DNA of 64,000 nt, from positions 168,536-232,535 of the forward strand of contig NZ_JASATW010000011.1 of assembly GCF_030405905.1 (NCBI RefSeq), read 5' to 3'. Positions 13,245-21,036 of this stretch are shown piece after piece. The DNA comes from Sphaerothrix gracilis (GTDB taxonomy: Bacteria > Cyanobacteriota > Cyanobacteriia > Phormidesmidales > Phormidesmidaceae). The translations under genes were made by a program, and so were the position numbers. Position 1 is the first letter of the stretch. The number at the start of each line of letters is the position of its first letter. The notes beneath the pieces are model-generated. The model searched no databases, was not told the DNA's origin, and saw only the letters and a program-made list of their open reading frames with translations.

Positions 13245-13694
13245 GTGGTAATTGTTCTCAAGTGTCGTCTCTCTGATGCCGTCTCTCGTCCGCCTGACTT
13301 CAGCCTGTCGCTCACCGCAGAGGAGCGATCGCGATCGCGCCGCCATTTCACTGCCGATAATGGCGAACCTGTCTATCTCAACCTGCCACGAGGCACCCAG
13401 CTCCGAGGCGGAGATTTGCTGCACGATGGAGCCATGCAGCCGCTAGTGCAAGTTGTGGCTAAGCCAGAACCGCTGCTAACCGTGATGGCGGCTACGCCGC
13501 TAGACCTGCTGCGGGCTGCCTATCATTTGGGCAATCGCCACGTACCGCTAGAGATTACCCCTACCTATTTGCGACTAGCCGAAGATTTGGTGCTAGCCGA
13601 AATGCTACAGCGTTTGGGGCTGCAGGTCATGAATGAAACGGCCCCGTTTGAACCTGAAGCGGGCGCTTATCAAAGCGGTTCTCATGATGCCTGA
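13245..13694 (+). CDS. ureE: Urease accessory protein UreE
   Basis: Nickel metallochaperone that delivers Ni to the apo-urease complex. It has 149 residues: an N-terminal peptide-binding domain (PVYLNLPRG, GDLL) and a C-terminal metal-binding domain with YHLGNRHVPLEI, whose histidine is the conserved Ni ligand. The His-rich tail seen in some species is absent; only one late His remains. Translation starts at GTG 13245. The end overlaps the ureF start by 11 bases, so ureEFG are one operon. No ureABC or ureD lies in the window. Confidence 0.93.
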   Translation: MVIVLKCRLSDAVSRPPDFSLSLTAEERSRSRRHFTADNGEPVYLNLPRGTQLRGGDLLHDGAMQPLVQVVAKPEPLLTVMAATPLDLLRAAYHLGNRHVPLEITPTYLRLAEDLVLAEMLQRLGLQVMNETAPFEPEAGAYQSGSHDA

Positions 13695-14361
13695 TCCGGC
13701 CTTGCTGAAGCTGCTGCAGCTAGCCAGTCCGGCTTTACCCGTCGGCGCTTACAGCTATTCTGAGGGGCTAGAAAGTTTGGTGCAGCAGGGTCATCTAGCT
13801 GCTCCTGAGGCTGTTCACTACTGGCTCACTCAGGAGCTGCGCTATGGCGCTGTGCGGCTAGAAGCGGCGGTGATGCTACGCTGCCACCGGGCAGCAGGCG
13901 ATCGCAATTTTGCTGCTTTGCAAACCTGGAATCACTGGCTCTCTGCCGTCCGCGAGACGGCTGAACTGCGGGCACAGAGCTGGCAGATGGGTCGCTCTCT
14001 AGCGCGTCTGCTGCAATCTTTACATCCGGAACTCGAAACCGCGATCGCTTCTTGTCTGCCCCACTGCAATTTTGCGACCGCTTTTGCGATCGCTGCTGTG
14101 CACTGGCAGATCGAGCTAGAAACAGCGCTGTTAGGCTACCTGCAAAGCTGGGTCAGCAACCTAGTCAATGCTGCGGTTAGGCTAGTGCCCCTGGGGCAAA
14201 CCGCAGGCCAGCAGCTTTTGCTTGACCTCTACCCAACGTTAGAAAACGCGGCTGAGACTATTTTGCAGCTTCAGGACAATGATCTGGCAAGTAGCGGCTG
14301 GGGATTGGCGATCGCCAGTATGCAGCATGAGACACTGTATAGTCGGTTGTTTAGATCGTGA
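13684..14361 (+). CDS. ureF: Urease accessory protein UreF
   Basis: All-helical chaperone that binds UreG and gates nickel transfer to urease. 225 residues from ATG 13684 (a second ATG follows directly). The family start LLQLASPALPVGAYSYSEGLE is clear. The frame is open further upstream inside ureE, but those residues are not UreF-like. It overlaps ureE and precedes ureG by 16 bases. Confidence 0.93.
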   Translation: MMPDPALLKLLQLASPALPVGAYSYSEGLESLVQQGHLAAPEAVHYWLTQELRYGAVRLEAAVMLRCHRAAGDRNFAALQTWNHWLSAVRETAELRAQSWQMGRSLARLLQSLHPELETAIASCLPHCNFATAFAIAAVHWQIELETALLGYLQSWVSNLVNAAVRLVPLGQTAGQQLLLDLYPTLENAAETILQLQDNDLASSGWGLAIASMQHETLYSRLFRS

Positions 14362-14377
14362 TCAAAATCAGACACTC

Positions 14378-15007
14378 ATGACCCCTTTTCGCGTGGGCAT
14401 TGCTGGCCCGGTTGGCTCTGGCAAAACGGCTTTGGTAGACGCGCTGTGCAAGGCGATGCGCGATCGCTATCAAATTGCTGTAGTGACTAACGATATCTAC
14501 ACTCAGGAAGACGCTCAGTTTTTGGTGCGGAGCCAGGCGCTAGAGGGCGATCGGATTGTGGGGGTGGAAACAGGAGGCTGTCCCCATACGGCGATTCGAG
14601 AAGATGCGTCAATTAACCTAGTGGCGATTGAGGAGTTAGAGGCGCGGTTTCAGCCTTTGGACCTAATTTTTGTGGAAAGCGGCGGTGATAATTTAGCCTC
14701 TACCTTCAGCCCAGAACTGGTGGATTTGACCCTCTACGTGATTGACGTGGCGGCGGGCGAGAAAATTCCCCGTAAAGGGGGGCCGGGGATCACCAAATCC
14801 GACCTGCTAGTGATCAACAAGATTGATCTAGCCCCGATGGTAGGCGCAGATTTAGGGGTGATGGAACGAGACGCTCAGAAAATGCGGGGCGATCGCCCGT
14901 TTGTATTCACAAATCTTAAGCTGGGTCAAGGATTGGAGATAATTATGGAATTCATTCAGTTTCACGGTTTTGTCGAAGCGGCAGAATCTGCTGATTCATC
15001 AGCTTAA
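14378..15007 (+). CDS. ureG: Urease accessory GTPase UreG
   Basis: SIMIBI-class GTPase powering nickel insertion into urease. 209 residues with P-loop GPVGSGKTAL, the metal-binding ETGGCPH motif (Cys-Pro-His), ESGGDNL, and guanine-specificity NKIDL. ATG 14378 is chosen because the glycine-loop follows 10 residues later, as in other UreG; upstream codons overlap ureF. It ends the ureEFG operon; a small CCCTC/GAGGG hairpin at 15054-15067 may end transcription. Confidence 0.95.
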   Translation: MTPFRVGIAGPVGSGKTALVDALCKAMRDRYQIAVVTNDIYTQEDAQFLVRSQALEGDRIVGVETGGCPHTAIREDASINLVAIEELEARFQPLDLIFVESGGDNLASTFSPELVDLTLYVIDVAAGEKIPRKGGPGITKSDLLVINKIDLAPMVGADLGVMERDAQKMRGDRPFVFTNLKLGQGLEIIMEFIQFHGFVEAAESADSSA

Positions 15008-15029
15008 ATGATGTGCGCTCAAGTTTATA

Positions 15030-15048
15030 GCGATCGCGATCGCGATCG
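15030..15048. repeat. Overlapping HIP1 (GCGATCGC) run
   Basis: Two full GCGATCGC octamers overlap and a third is one base short, making a GCGATC tandem just after ureG. HIP1 is extremely common in many cyanobacterial genomes; clustering of this kind in a spacer is less so. Confidence 0.85.
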
Positions 15049-15138
15049 AAAATCCCTCTCGTGAGGGTAACTGTCCGTGTTTTTTCCTGCTGTAGGCAGT
15101 TGCCAATAAGACAGAAAGACTTATGCCGCTACCTTTTT

Positions 15139-15180
15139 GTATCAGGGAGCACAATTGTTCGGCTCAGCTAACTCTAATAT
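15139..15180 (+). promoter_or_regulatory. Probable NtcA-activated promoter of urtA
   Basis: GTATCAGGGAGCAC at 15139-15152 fits the NtcA consensus GTN10AC (and GTA-N8-TAC with one mismatch). Exactly 22 bases later comes TAATAT at 15175-15180, a good -10 box. This is the geometry of class II NtcA promoters, where the activator replaces the -35 element. Transcription would start near 15187, leaving a leader of about 54 bases before urtA. Urea transporter genes are known NtcA targets in other cyanobacteria. Confidence 0.65.
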
Positions 15181-15240
15181 CACTTACCGTTGCGGCTTGC
15201 ATTTAAAAGCTGGTTAAGTCAGAGGAGTGAAGGGTCAAAC

Positions 15241-16560
15241 ATGGCGGCAAATTTCAATAGAAGAAAGTTTTTACTCTACGGTTCTGCCACGCTAGGTACA
15301 AGTATTCTGCTCAAGGCTTGTGGGAGTGGTTCCGAGACAGCTTCAGAGGAGGCAACTCCCGGCGCTGAGCAGTCAGCCGACGCAGATGCGGGCGAAACCA
15401 TTAAGGTGGGGATTCTACACTCCCTCAGCGGCACAATGGCGATCAGCGAAACCACCGTGGTTGAAGCTGAGCAGCTAGCGATTCAGGAAATCAATGAAGC
15501 AGGCGGTGTGCTTGGCAGGCAGATTGAAGCCATTGTGGAAGACGGTGCCTCTGACTGGCCTACCTTTGCAGAAAAGGCCGAGAAGCTAATCGATCAGGAC
15601 AACGTGGCTACCGTCTTTGGCTGCTGGACTTCGGCTAGCCGCAAAGCTGTACTGCCCGTGTTTGAATCTAAGCAGCATTTGCTGTGGTACCCGGTACAGT
15701 ACGAAGGCCAAGAGTGTTCGCAAAACATCTTCTACACTGGCGCGGCTCCTAACCAGCAGATTGAGCCTGCAGTGGAATGGTTGATGGAAAATAAGGGAGA
15801 GCAGTTTTTCTTAGTTGGCTCCGACTATGTCTTCCCTCGTACCGCTAACACCATTATTCAGGAGCAGGTGAAAGCGCTGGGCGGTGAGGTTGTCGGTGAG
15901 GACTATCTGCCCCTGGGCAACACTGAGGTAACGCCTATTATCACCAAGATTAAAGCGGCTCTGCCCGACGGCGGCGTCATCTTTAATAGCCTCAATGGTG
16001 ATAGCAACGTGGCCTTCTTTAAGCAGCTTCAGGGGGCGGGTCTGACTCCTGACAAGTATCCGGTGATGTCTGTCAGCATTGCTGAGGAAGAAGTGCGCCA
16101 GATTGGTAAAGAGTTCTTGCTAGGCCACTATGCGGCCTGGAACTACTTCATGACGGTGGATAACCCGCAGAATACCCAATGGGTTGCTGACTTCCAGGCC
16201 GAGTACGGCGACGATCGCGTCACCAACGATCCGATGGAAGCGGCCTACATCATGGTCTACATTTGGAAGCAGGCGGTTGAATCCGCAGGTACTACCGATA
16301 TTCCGGCAGTACGGGAGGCCGCTTATGGTCAGACCTTAGAAGCGCCTGAAGGTTTAGTCACCATGAATCCCAACCACCACTTATCGAAGACGGTACGGAT
16401 TGGGGAAGTCCGAGATGATGGTCTGTTTGATATTGTTTGGTCTACGGAAGGCCCGATTGATCCAGTGCCCTGGAACCAGTACGTACCTGATACCAAGGGC
16501 TTTGCCTGTGATTGGTCTGACCCAGAAAAGGGTGGCAAGTACGAAACCGAGGGCGCATAG
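15241..16560 (+). CDS. urtA: Urea ABC transporter substrate-binding lipoprotein UrtA
   Basis: Periplasmic urea-binding protein of the high-affinity Urt transporter. 439 residues. It begins with a twin-arginine lipoprotein signal (NRRKFLLYGSA) ending at the lipobox LLKAC. The mature part is a type I periplasmic binding protein opening with IKVGILHSLSGTMAISE. ATG 15241 is preferred over the upstream TTG because GAGGAG lies 12 bases before it and the signal peptide starts there. First gene of urtABCD; a hairpin after the stop may reduce read-through. Confidence 0.95.
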   Translation: MAANFNRRKFLLYGSATLGTSILLKACGSGSETASEEATPGAEQSADADAGETIKVGILHSLSGTMAISETTVVEAEQLAIQEINEAGGVLGRQIEAIVEDGASDWPTFAEKAEKLIDQDNVATVFGCWTSASRKAVLPVFESKQHLLWYPVQYEGQECSQNIFYTGAAPNQQIEPAVEWLMENKGEQFFLVGSDYVFPRTANTIIQEQVKALGGEVVGEDYLPLGNTEVTPIITKIKAALPDGGVIFNSLNGDSNVAFFKQLQGAGLTPDKYPVMSVSIAEEEVRQIGKEFLLGHYAAWNYFMTVDNPQNTQWVADFQAEYGDDRVTNDPMEAAYIMVYIWKQAVESAGTTDIPAVREAAYGQTLEAPEGLVTMNPNHHLSKTVRIGEVRDDGLFDIVWSTEGPIDPVPWNQYVPDTKGFACDWSDPEKGGKYETEGA

Positions 16561-16598
16561 CGCTGCTTCGTTAAGTAGTTCAGCATAACGGCGTATAA

Positions 16599-16648
16599 GA
16601 AGCTTAGAAACTGCCTATCAGGTTTGCGTCTAAGCTTCCTTTCTTTTT
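16599..16648 (+). terminator. Attenuator-like hairpin between urtA and urtB
   Basis: GAAGCTTAGA at 16599 pairs perfectly with TCTAAGCTTC ending at 16638, with a 20-nt loop, followed by CTTTCTTTTT. It looks like an intrinsic terminator of moderate strength and would let urtA be made in excess over the permease genes. The remaining bases up to urtB (to 16903) show no gene. Confidence 0.7.
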
Positions 16649-16903
16649 AAGAACGCTAAATTTTGGTTGAAGAGACAGGCGTGATTTTTGGCTGTTTATG
16701 TTGAACCTTTTTGACCTCTGGCTTTAGATAGAATCTGCCTGCTTGAGCGGTATTGCATTGGCTTGACCGCTGGGGATAGCGCAGGGTGTGACGATGGGGT
16801 TAACGAATTGCTGTCGGCTTGGCTAAACCCATAAGTGCTGCGGACTAGATGTTTTCTAGGGAGTGGACGCAACCCCCGTAGTTCAGTGTTTCCTGCCCAA
16901 TAG

Positions 16904-18091
16904 TTGACTAGGTTGAAGATTGTGTTGATTGAAGGTTTAATTGGCGGCCTGTTTAACGGTATTAGCATCGGCGCGGTACTGCTAATTGTGGCACTGGGTC
17001 TAGCTATCGTGTTTGGCCTGATGGGCGTGATCAATCTGGCTCATGGTGAGCTAATGATGTTGGGAGCCTATACCACCTACGTGGTGCAAAATGGCTTCAG
17101 AACCCTAGGGGAGTCAGCCCTGAATTTTTATATATTTGCGGCTTTGCCCCTGTCATTTCTAGTCGCTGCCCTAGTGGGGTTAGCTTTAGAACGCGGCGTG
17201 ATTCGCTATCTCTATGGCCGCCCTTTAGAAACGCTGCTTGCCACTTGGGGCGTTAGTCTCATTCTGCGCCAGTTTGTCCGCAGCGTGAACTGGGCCATGA
17301 TTGTGGGGCTAGTGCTTTTCTGCCTGCTATTTTGGGGTGGGCGCTGGGGGCTGCAGCGCAGTCAGCGGCAAATAGCAGGCTGGATGTCGGCGGCCTTGCT
17401 GGTGATTTCAGCCGCGATCGCCCTAGTAGCGGGTATTTTAATCAATCAAAATGCCGCCACTGCCCTGACTCGCCCCTGGTTCAGCGCTCGCAATGTGGAC
17501 GTAACGCCTCCTGTCTGGCTGCGGGGCGGTTTGGCCTTGGGAACGACGCTACAGTTTCCCTATGCGCGGCTGTTCATTATTGCGTTGACAATTGTTTGTC
17601 TGGTGGGCGTGTATTGGTTCCTGCAGCGCTCTGCCTGGGGTTTGCGTATTCGTTCTGTCACGCAAAACCGCAGCATGAGCGCCTGTCTGGGCATTCCTAC
17701 CGAGCGGGTAGATGCGCTTACCTTTGCCCTTGGCTCCGGATTGGCGGGCATTGCGGGCTGCGCGGTAACGCTGCTGGGTTCAGTAGGGCCAAACTTGGGG
17801 TCTAACTATATCGTTGACGCCTTTATGGTGGTGGTAGTCGGCGGCGTTGGCAAGCTGGTGGGCAGCATTGTGGCGGCTATGGTGATTGGCATTATTACAT
17901 ATTTGGTTGGCTCCGGTACTCTGGCCCTCATGCTGATGCCGATTGAAGCGCTACAGCCGCTGGTGGCTTTCTTTACCTTTTTTGCCACAACTAGCATGGC
18001 TAAGGTGATGGTGTTTGCCCTAATTATTGCCTTTCTGCAGATCAAGCCCGCCGGCATATTCCCCCAGAAGGGACGCACAGTTGAGGCATAG
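16904..18091 (+). CDS. urtB: Urea ABC transporter permease UrtB
   Basis: Membrane permease of the LivH class in the urea importer. About 395 residues, highly hydrophobic, with GVINLAHGELMMLGAYTT near the N-terminus and GGVGKLVGSI near the C-terminus. No ATG is available at the start: TTG 16904, TTG 16913, GTG 16922 and TTG 16925 are all possible and no good ribosome-binding site decides among them. urtC follows nine bases later. Confidence 0.92.
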   Translation: MTRLKIVLIEGLIGGLFNGISIGAVLLIVALGLAIVFGLMGVINLAHGELMMLGAYTTYVVQNGFRTLGESALNFYIFAALPLSFLVAALVGLALERGVIRYLYGRPLETLLATWGVSLILRQFVRSVNWAMIVGLVLFCLLFWGGRWGLQRSQRQIAGWMSAALLVISAAIALVAGILINQNAATALTRPWFSARNVDVTPPVWLRGGLALGTTLQFPYARLFIIALTIVCLVGVYWFLQRSAWGLRIRSVTQNRSMSACLGIPTERVDALTFALGSGLAGIAGCAVTLLGSVGPNLGSNYIVDAFMVVVVGGVGKLVGSIVAAMVIGIITYLVGSGTLALMLMPIEALQPLVAFFTFFATTSMAKVMVFALIIAFLQIKPAGIFPQKGRTVEA

Positions 18092-18099
18092 GGGACACA

Positions 18100-19275
18100 A
18101 TGGCAAACGACACGTTGACGCGACCTAAAAAAGGAAAATTTGCTAAGCGCCGCTTGCTGATAGAAGCAGGCATTGTGGTAGCGATCGCCCTGATTTTAAT
18201 TTTGATTGTCCCTGCTGCTGTTTCGGGCTTTCGGTTAGGACTGCTGGGTCGTTTTCTGGCCCTGGCGATTGTAGCTTTAGGGATTGATTTGATCTGGGGC
18301 TTTACCGGGCTGCTGAGTTTAGGACACGGCATTTTCTTTGCCTTAGGCGGCTATGCCTTCGCTATGCACCTGCAGTTGAATACGCTAGGGGAAGGCCAGA
18401 TCCCAGACTTTTTTAGTCTTTACGGGGTGATGGAACTGCCCTGGTTCTGGCAACCGTTTTACTCCCTACCCCTGACGCTGCTGGCAGTTGTTCTGATTCC
18501 GAGCTTGGTGGCAGGGCTGCTCGGCTATCTGGTCTTTCGCAACCGCATTCGTGGGGTTTACTTCTCAATTTTGACCCAGGCGGCGCTGGTGGTCTTTTTC
18601 AATTTCTTCAACGGTCAGCAAAAGCTAATCAACGGCACCAATGGTCTTAAAACCGATACCAGCACTTTTCTGGGTAATCAGGTGGGTGGCGAAGGGATGC
18701 AGCTTGCTTTCTACGCCCTGACCGTTGTGTTTTTGGCTTTGATTTACGCTCTTTGTCGCTGGTTAACGAGCGGGCGCTTTGGCCGCATGTTAGTAGCGAT
18801 TCGGGATGATGAGAACCGGGTTCGTTTTTCGGGCTACGATCCGACAGCTTTTAAGGTGCTGGTGTTCGCGGTGTCAGGGGCGATCGCTGGCATTGCAGGT
18901 GCTCTCTATACGGTGCAGTCAGGGATTGTTTCACCTCAGTATATGGATATTGCCTTCTCAATTGAGATGGTGATTTGGGTTGCGGTAGGTGGACGGGCCA
19001 CTCTGGTCGGGGCAATTCTGGGGGCGGTGCTTGTGAACTGGGCGCGAACCTTGCTCAGTGAAAGTTTTCCTGAAGTCTGGCTATTCTTTCAAGGGGCGCT
19101 GTTCTTACTGGTGGTAACGGCGCTGCCAGACGGTATTGTTGGCTGGCTGCGATCGCAGTTTGGCGATCGCCTGCGCACCTGGCTTGGCCCTTCCCGGTTG
19201 GTGGTAACACCGCCTCTGCTAGAGCTAGACCCAGATGTGCGGGAAGAAAGACGCGAGGCGATCGATAAACGTTAG
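18100..19275 (+). CDS. urtC: Urea ABC transporter permease UrtC
   Basis: Second membrane permease, LivM class; 391 residues with about ten hydrophobic segments. Family motifs include LLSLGHGIFFALGGYA and RDDENRVRFSGYD. A basic N-terminal stretch (RPKKGKFAKRRLL) precedes the first membrane helix. It is closely spaced with urtB and followed by urtD 36 bases later. Confidence 0.94.
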   Translation: MANDTLTRPKKGKFAKRRLLIEAGIVVAIALILILIVPAAVSGFRLGLLGRFLALAIVALGIDLIWGFTGLLSLGHGIFFALGGYAFAMHLQLNTLGEGQIPDFFSLYGVMELPWFWQPFYSLPLTLLAVVLIPSLVAGLLGYLVFRNRIRGVYFSILTQAALVVFFNFFNGQQKLINGTNGLKTDTSTFLGNQVGGEGMQLAFYALTVVFLALIYALCRWLTSGRFGRMLVAIRDDENRVRFSGYDPTAFKVLVFAVSGAIAGIAGALYTVQSGIVSPQYMDIAFSIEMVIWVAVGGRATLVGAILGAVLVNWARTLLSESFPEVWLFFQGALFLLVVTALPDGIVGWLRSQFGDRLRTWLGPSRLVVTPPLLELDPDVREERREAIDKR

Positions 19276-19311
19276 TCCCTGATCAGCGATTCATTTACGA
19301 CAGGCAAAACC

Positions 19312-20064
19312 GTGAGCGCGAAGATTTTAGACATTGAAAACGTCACCGTCAGCTTTGACGGCTTCAAAGCCCTCAACAACCTCAATTTCAACATGAATGA
19401 GGGTGAACTGCGGGTAATTATTGGCCCTAACGGGGCTGGCAAAACCACCTTTCTTGACGTGATTACGGGCAAAGTGCAGCCAACAGAGGGGACTGCTCGC
19501 TTCAAGGGCAAAGACCTCAGCAAACGGGCAGAACACGAAATTTCCCGTCTGGGTATTGGCCGCAAGTTTCAAACTCCCCGGGTCTACCTCAATCTGACGC
19601 CGCGTGAAAACTTGGAACTCTCGAGCAACCGCAACAAGAACGTCTTTGCCACTCTGTTTAAGAAAACTCCTAGCGCTGAGCGGCGGACGGTGGGGGGACT
19701 GCTGGAAACGATTGGCTTAGAAACGAAGGCGGATATTCCAGCGGCGCTGCTGTCCCACGGCGAAAAGCAGTGGCTAGAAATTGGGATGCTGGTGGCCCAG
19801 TCGCCGGATTTGCTGCTGGTGGATGAGCCGGTGGCAGGGCTAACGGATGAGGAAACAGAGAAAACGGGCGAGCTGCTGCTGTCGCTGGCTCAGAGTCATT
19901 CCATTGTGGTAATTGAACACGACATGGAGTTTGTGCGGCAGATTGCGCGGCAGGTGACGGTGCTGCATGAGGGCAGTGTCCTTTGCGAAGGCACCATGAG
20001 CGAAGTGCAGAATAACCCACGCGTTATCGAGGTTTACTTAGGGGCACAGGAAGAGGATTTTTAG
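19312..20064 (+). CDS. urtD: Urea ABC transporter ATP-binding protein UrtD
   Basis: LivG-class ATPase subunit on the inner membrane face. 250 residues: Walker A GPNGAGKTT, signature LSHGEKQWLEI, Walker B LLLVDEP and the switch His in VIEHDMEFV. The start is GTG 19312. In most cyanobacteria urtE follows directly; here a leftward nuclease-like gene lies in between. Confidence 0.94.
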   Translation: MSAKILDIENVTVSFDGFKALNNLNFNMNEGELRVIIGPNGAGKTTFLDVITGKVQPTEGTARFKGKDLSKRAEHEISRLGIGRKFQTPRVYLNLTPRENLELSSNRNKNVFATLFKKTPSAERRTVGGLLETIGLETKADIPAALLSHGEKQWLEIGMLVAQSPDLLLVDEPVAGLTDEETEKTGELLLSLAQSHSIVVIEHDMEFVRQIARQVTVLHEGSVLCEGTMSEVQNNPRVIEVYLGAQEEDF

Positions 20065-20110
20065 GGCTTCTTATGCGTTGCGTCCTCTTCCGGTTCTGCT
20101 GTTTGCTATC

Positions 20111-20620
20111 CTACGCCTGACTCTGCCACCGCTCTCTCATTTGCTTGATTTTTTCTGGAGTGGGAGCTTTCCCTAGCGTTAAATTTTCAAACTCCTTGAC
20201 ATTGTCAGCTTCATCAAAGAAGTCTGGATCAAACTGCTGCAGAATCTTCTCTGCATAAAATTCCATACATTTCTTCTCTAAAGTCTTAACTTTGAGAGAT
20301 GCCATTTTGAATATGGGAGTGGCGGTATTTTGTACCCGCTTGTTATTTTCACTGCGAAAAAGGTCAAAGCGGCGTAGACAGTTTAGAATCTCGCTAATTT
20401 TGATTCGCGCCAATGATGCATCACTACTTTTCATGCGATCGCGAATGATTTTAGTTATTTCATTGAAACTGACAGGCTCATCTAAAGAATCAACAAGCTG
20501 AATCAGCTCATTTAAAATGGCTGTTCGATATTCCGGAGCGCGGTTTAGCTTCCACTTTTTGAAAAAGCTTTTGAGGCTAGAATCATCTACTGCTGGTTCA
20601 GTTTCTTCTTCTAATTCTTC
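20111..20620 (-). pseudogene. C-terminal piece of nuclease-like protein, split by assembly gap
   Basis: The frame is open from the N run (20620) to a stop at 20111. Up to the FYAEK segment it repeats the C-terminal winged-helix-like part of the gene at 21011-22678, with a few substitutions, then continues into a 44-residue ending (from ILQQFDPDFF to the terminal SQA). This is most likely the true C-terminus of that gene. In the present scaffold it is an orphan fragment without a start. Not a second gene: see the reversed segment between the two copies. Confidence 0.75.
20245..20620. repeat. 376-bp direct duplicate, copy A (copy B 21037-21412)
   Basis: Copy A, 20245-20620, and copy B, 21037-21412, have the same length and orientation and differ at only a few positions (for example TTTTGTACCC against TTTCGTACCG). 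Copy A ends exactly at the N gap and copy B begins exactly after the reversed segment. Both junctions coincide with scaffold artefacts, so the duplication is probably two contig ends covering one locus. Confidence 0.9.
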
Positions 20621-20630
20621 NNNNNNNNNN
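20621..20630. other. Assembly gap (10 N)
   Basis: A run of ten N of arbitrary-looking length interrupts the nuclease-like gene. The second gap in the window, at 47938-47947, has the same length, so neither length is a measured distance. Confidence 0.99.
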
Positions 20631-21036
20631 AAAAGTTTTTCACCTTCGATTTGGCGCGAGGCCTTATAGCTTGTCGGTAAAATTTACTCGACTAAGTCGA
20701 ACAACTAAGAAATCTACTCGGACAGTCAAAGTTACTTTATTGATTTTAGTAAGCGCTAGCGTACTTTTCATCACTACGTAGTAACCGCGCTTAGTTTTAA
20801 TCGCTCTAAGATTTGACAGATGCGGCGAAACTGGAAAAAGCGTCACTTTTATTGTTCGGCCATGCTTTATGGCGGTGAGGGTATAAGTTTTACCGTAGAG
20901 AGTTTCAATTCTGAAATCTCTTCTTTACATACCTTAAAATACGTCTCTTCTAAGACGTCGTCAAACTAGGTCTGAAGAAACTACTTCGACTGTTACAGTT
21001 CCTCAAACTTTTAAATTGCGATCCCTTTCGAGGGTG
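20631..21036. other. Reversed, non-complemented copy of 20160-20565 (artefact)
   Basis: Read backwards without complementing, these 406 bases equal 20160-20565 with no indels. For instance the segment ends ATCCCTTTCGAGGGTG, the mirror of GTGGGAGCTTTCCCTA. At the two positions near 20331-20336 where copies A and B differ, the mirror carries the copy-B bases, yet it also includes the tail that only copy A has. No known process reverses a DNA strand without complementing it. It should be removed before annotation; open frames inside it are meaningless. Confidence 0.95.

Noticed and set aside
13134..13424. Minus-strand reading frame of 96 codons overlapping the ureE start
   Set aside because: It lies antisense over the ureE coding region, has no recognisable features and no ribosome-binding site.
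20664..20846. Reading frame within the reversed segment
   Set aside because: The sequence is an artefact (reversed without complement), so any frame is meaningless.
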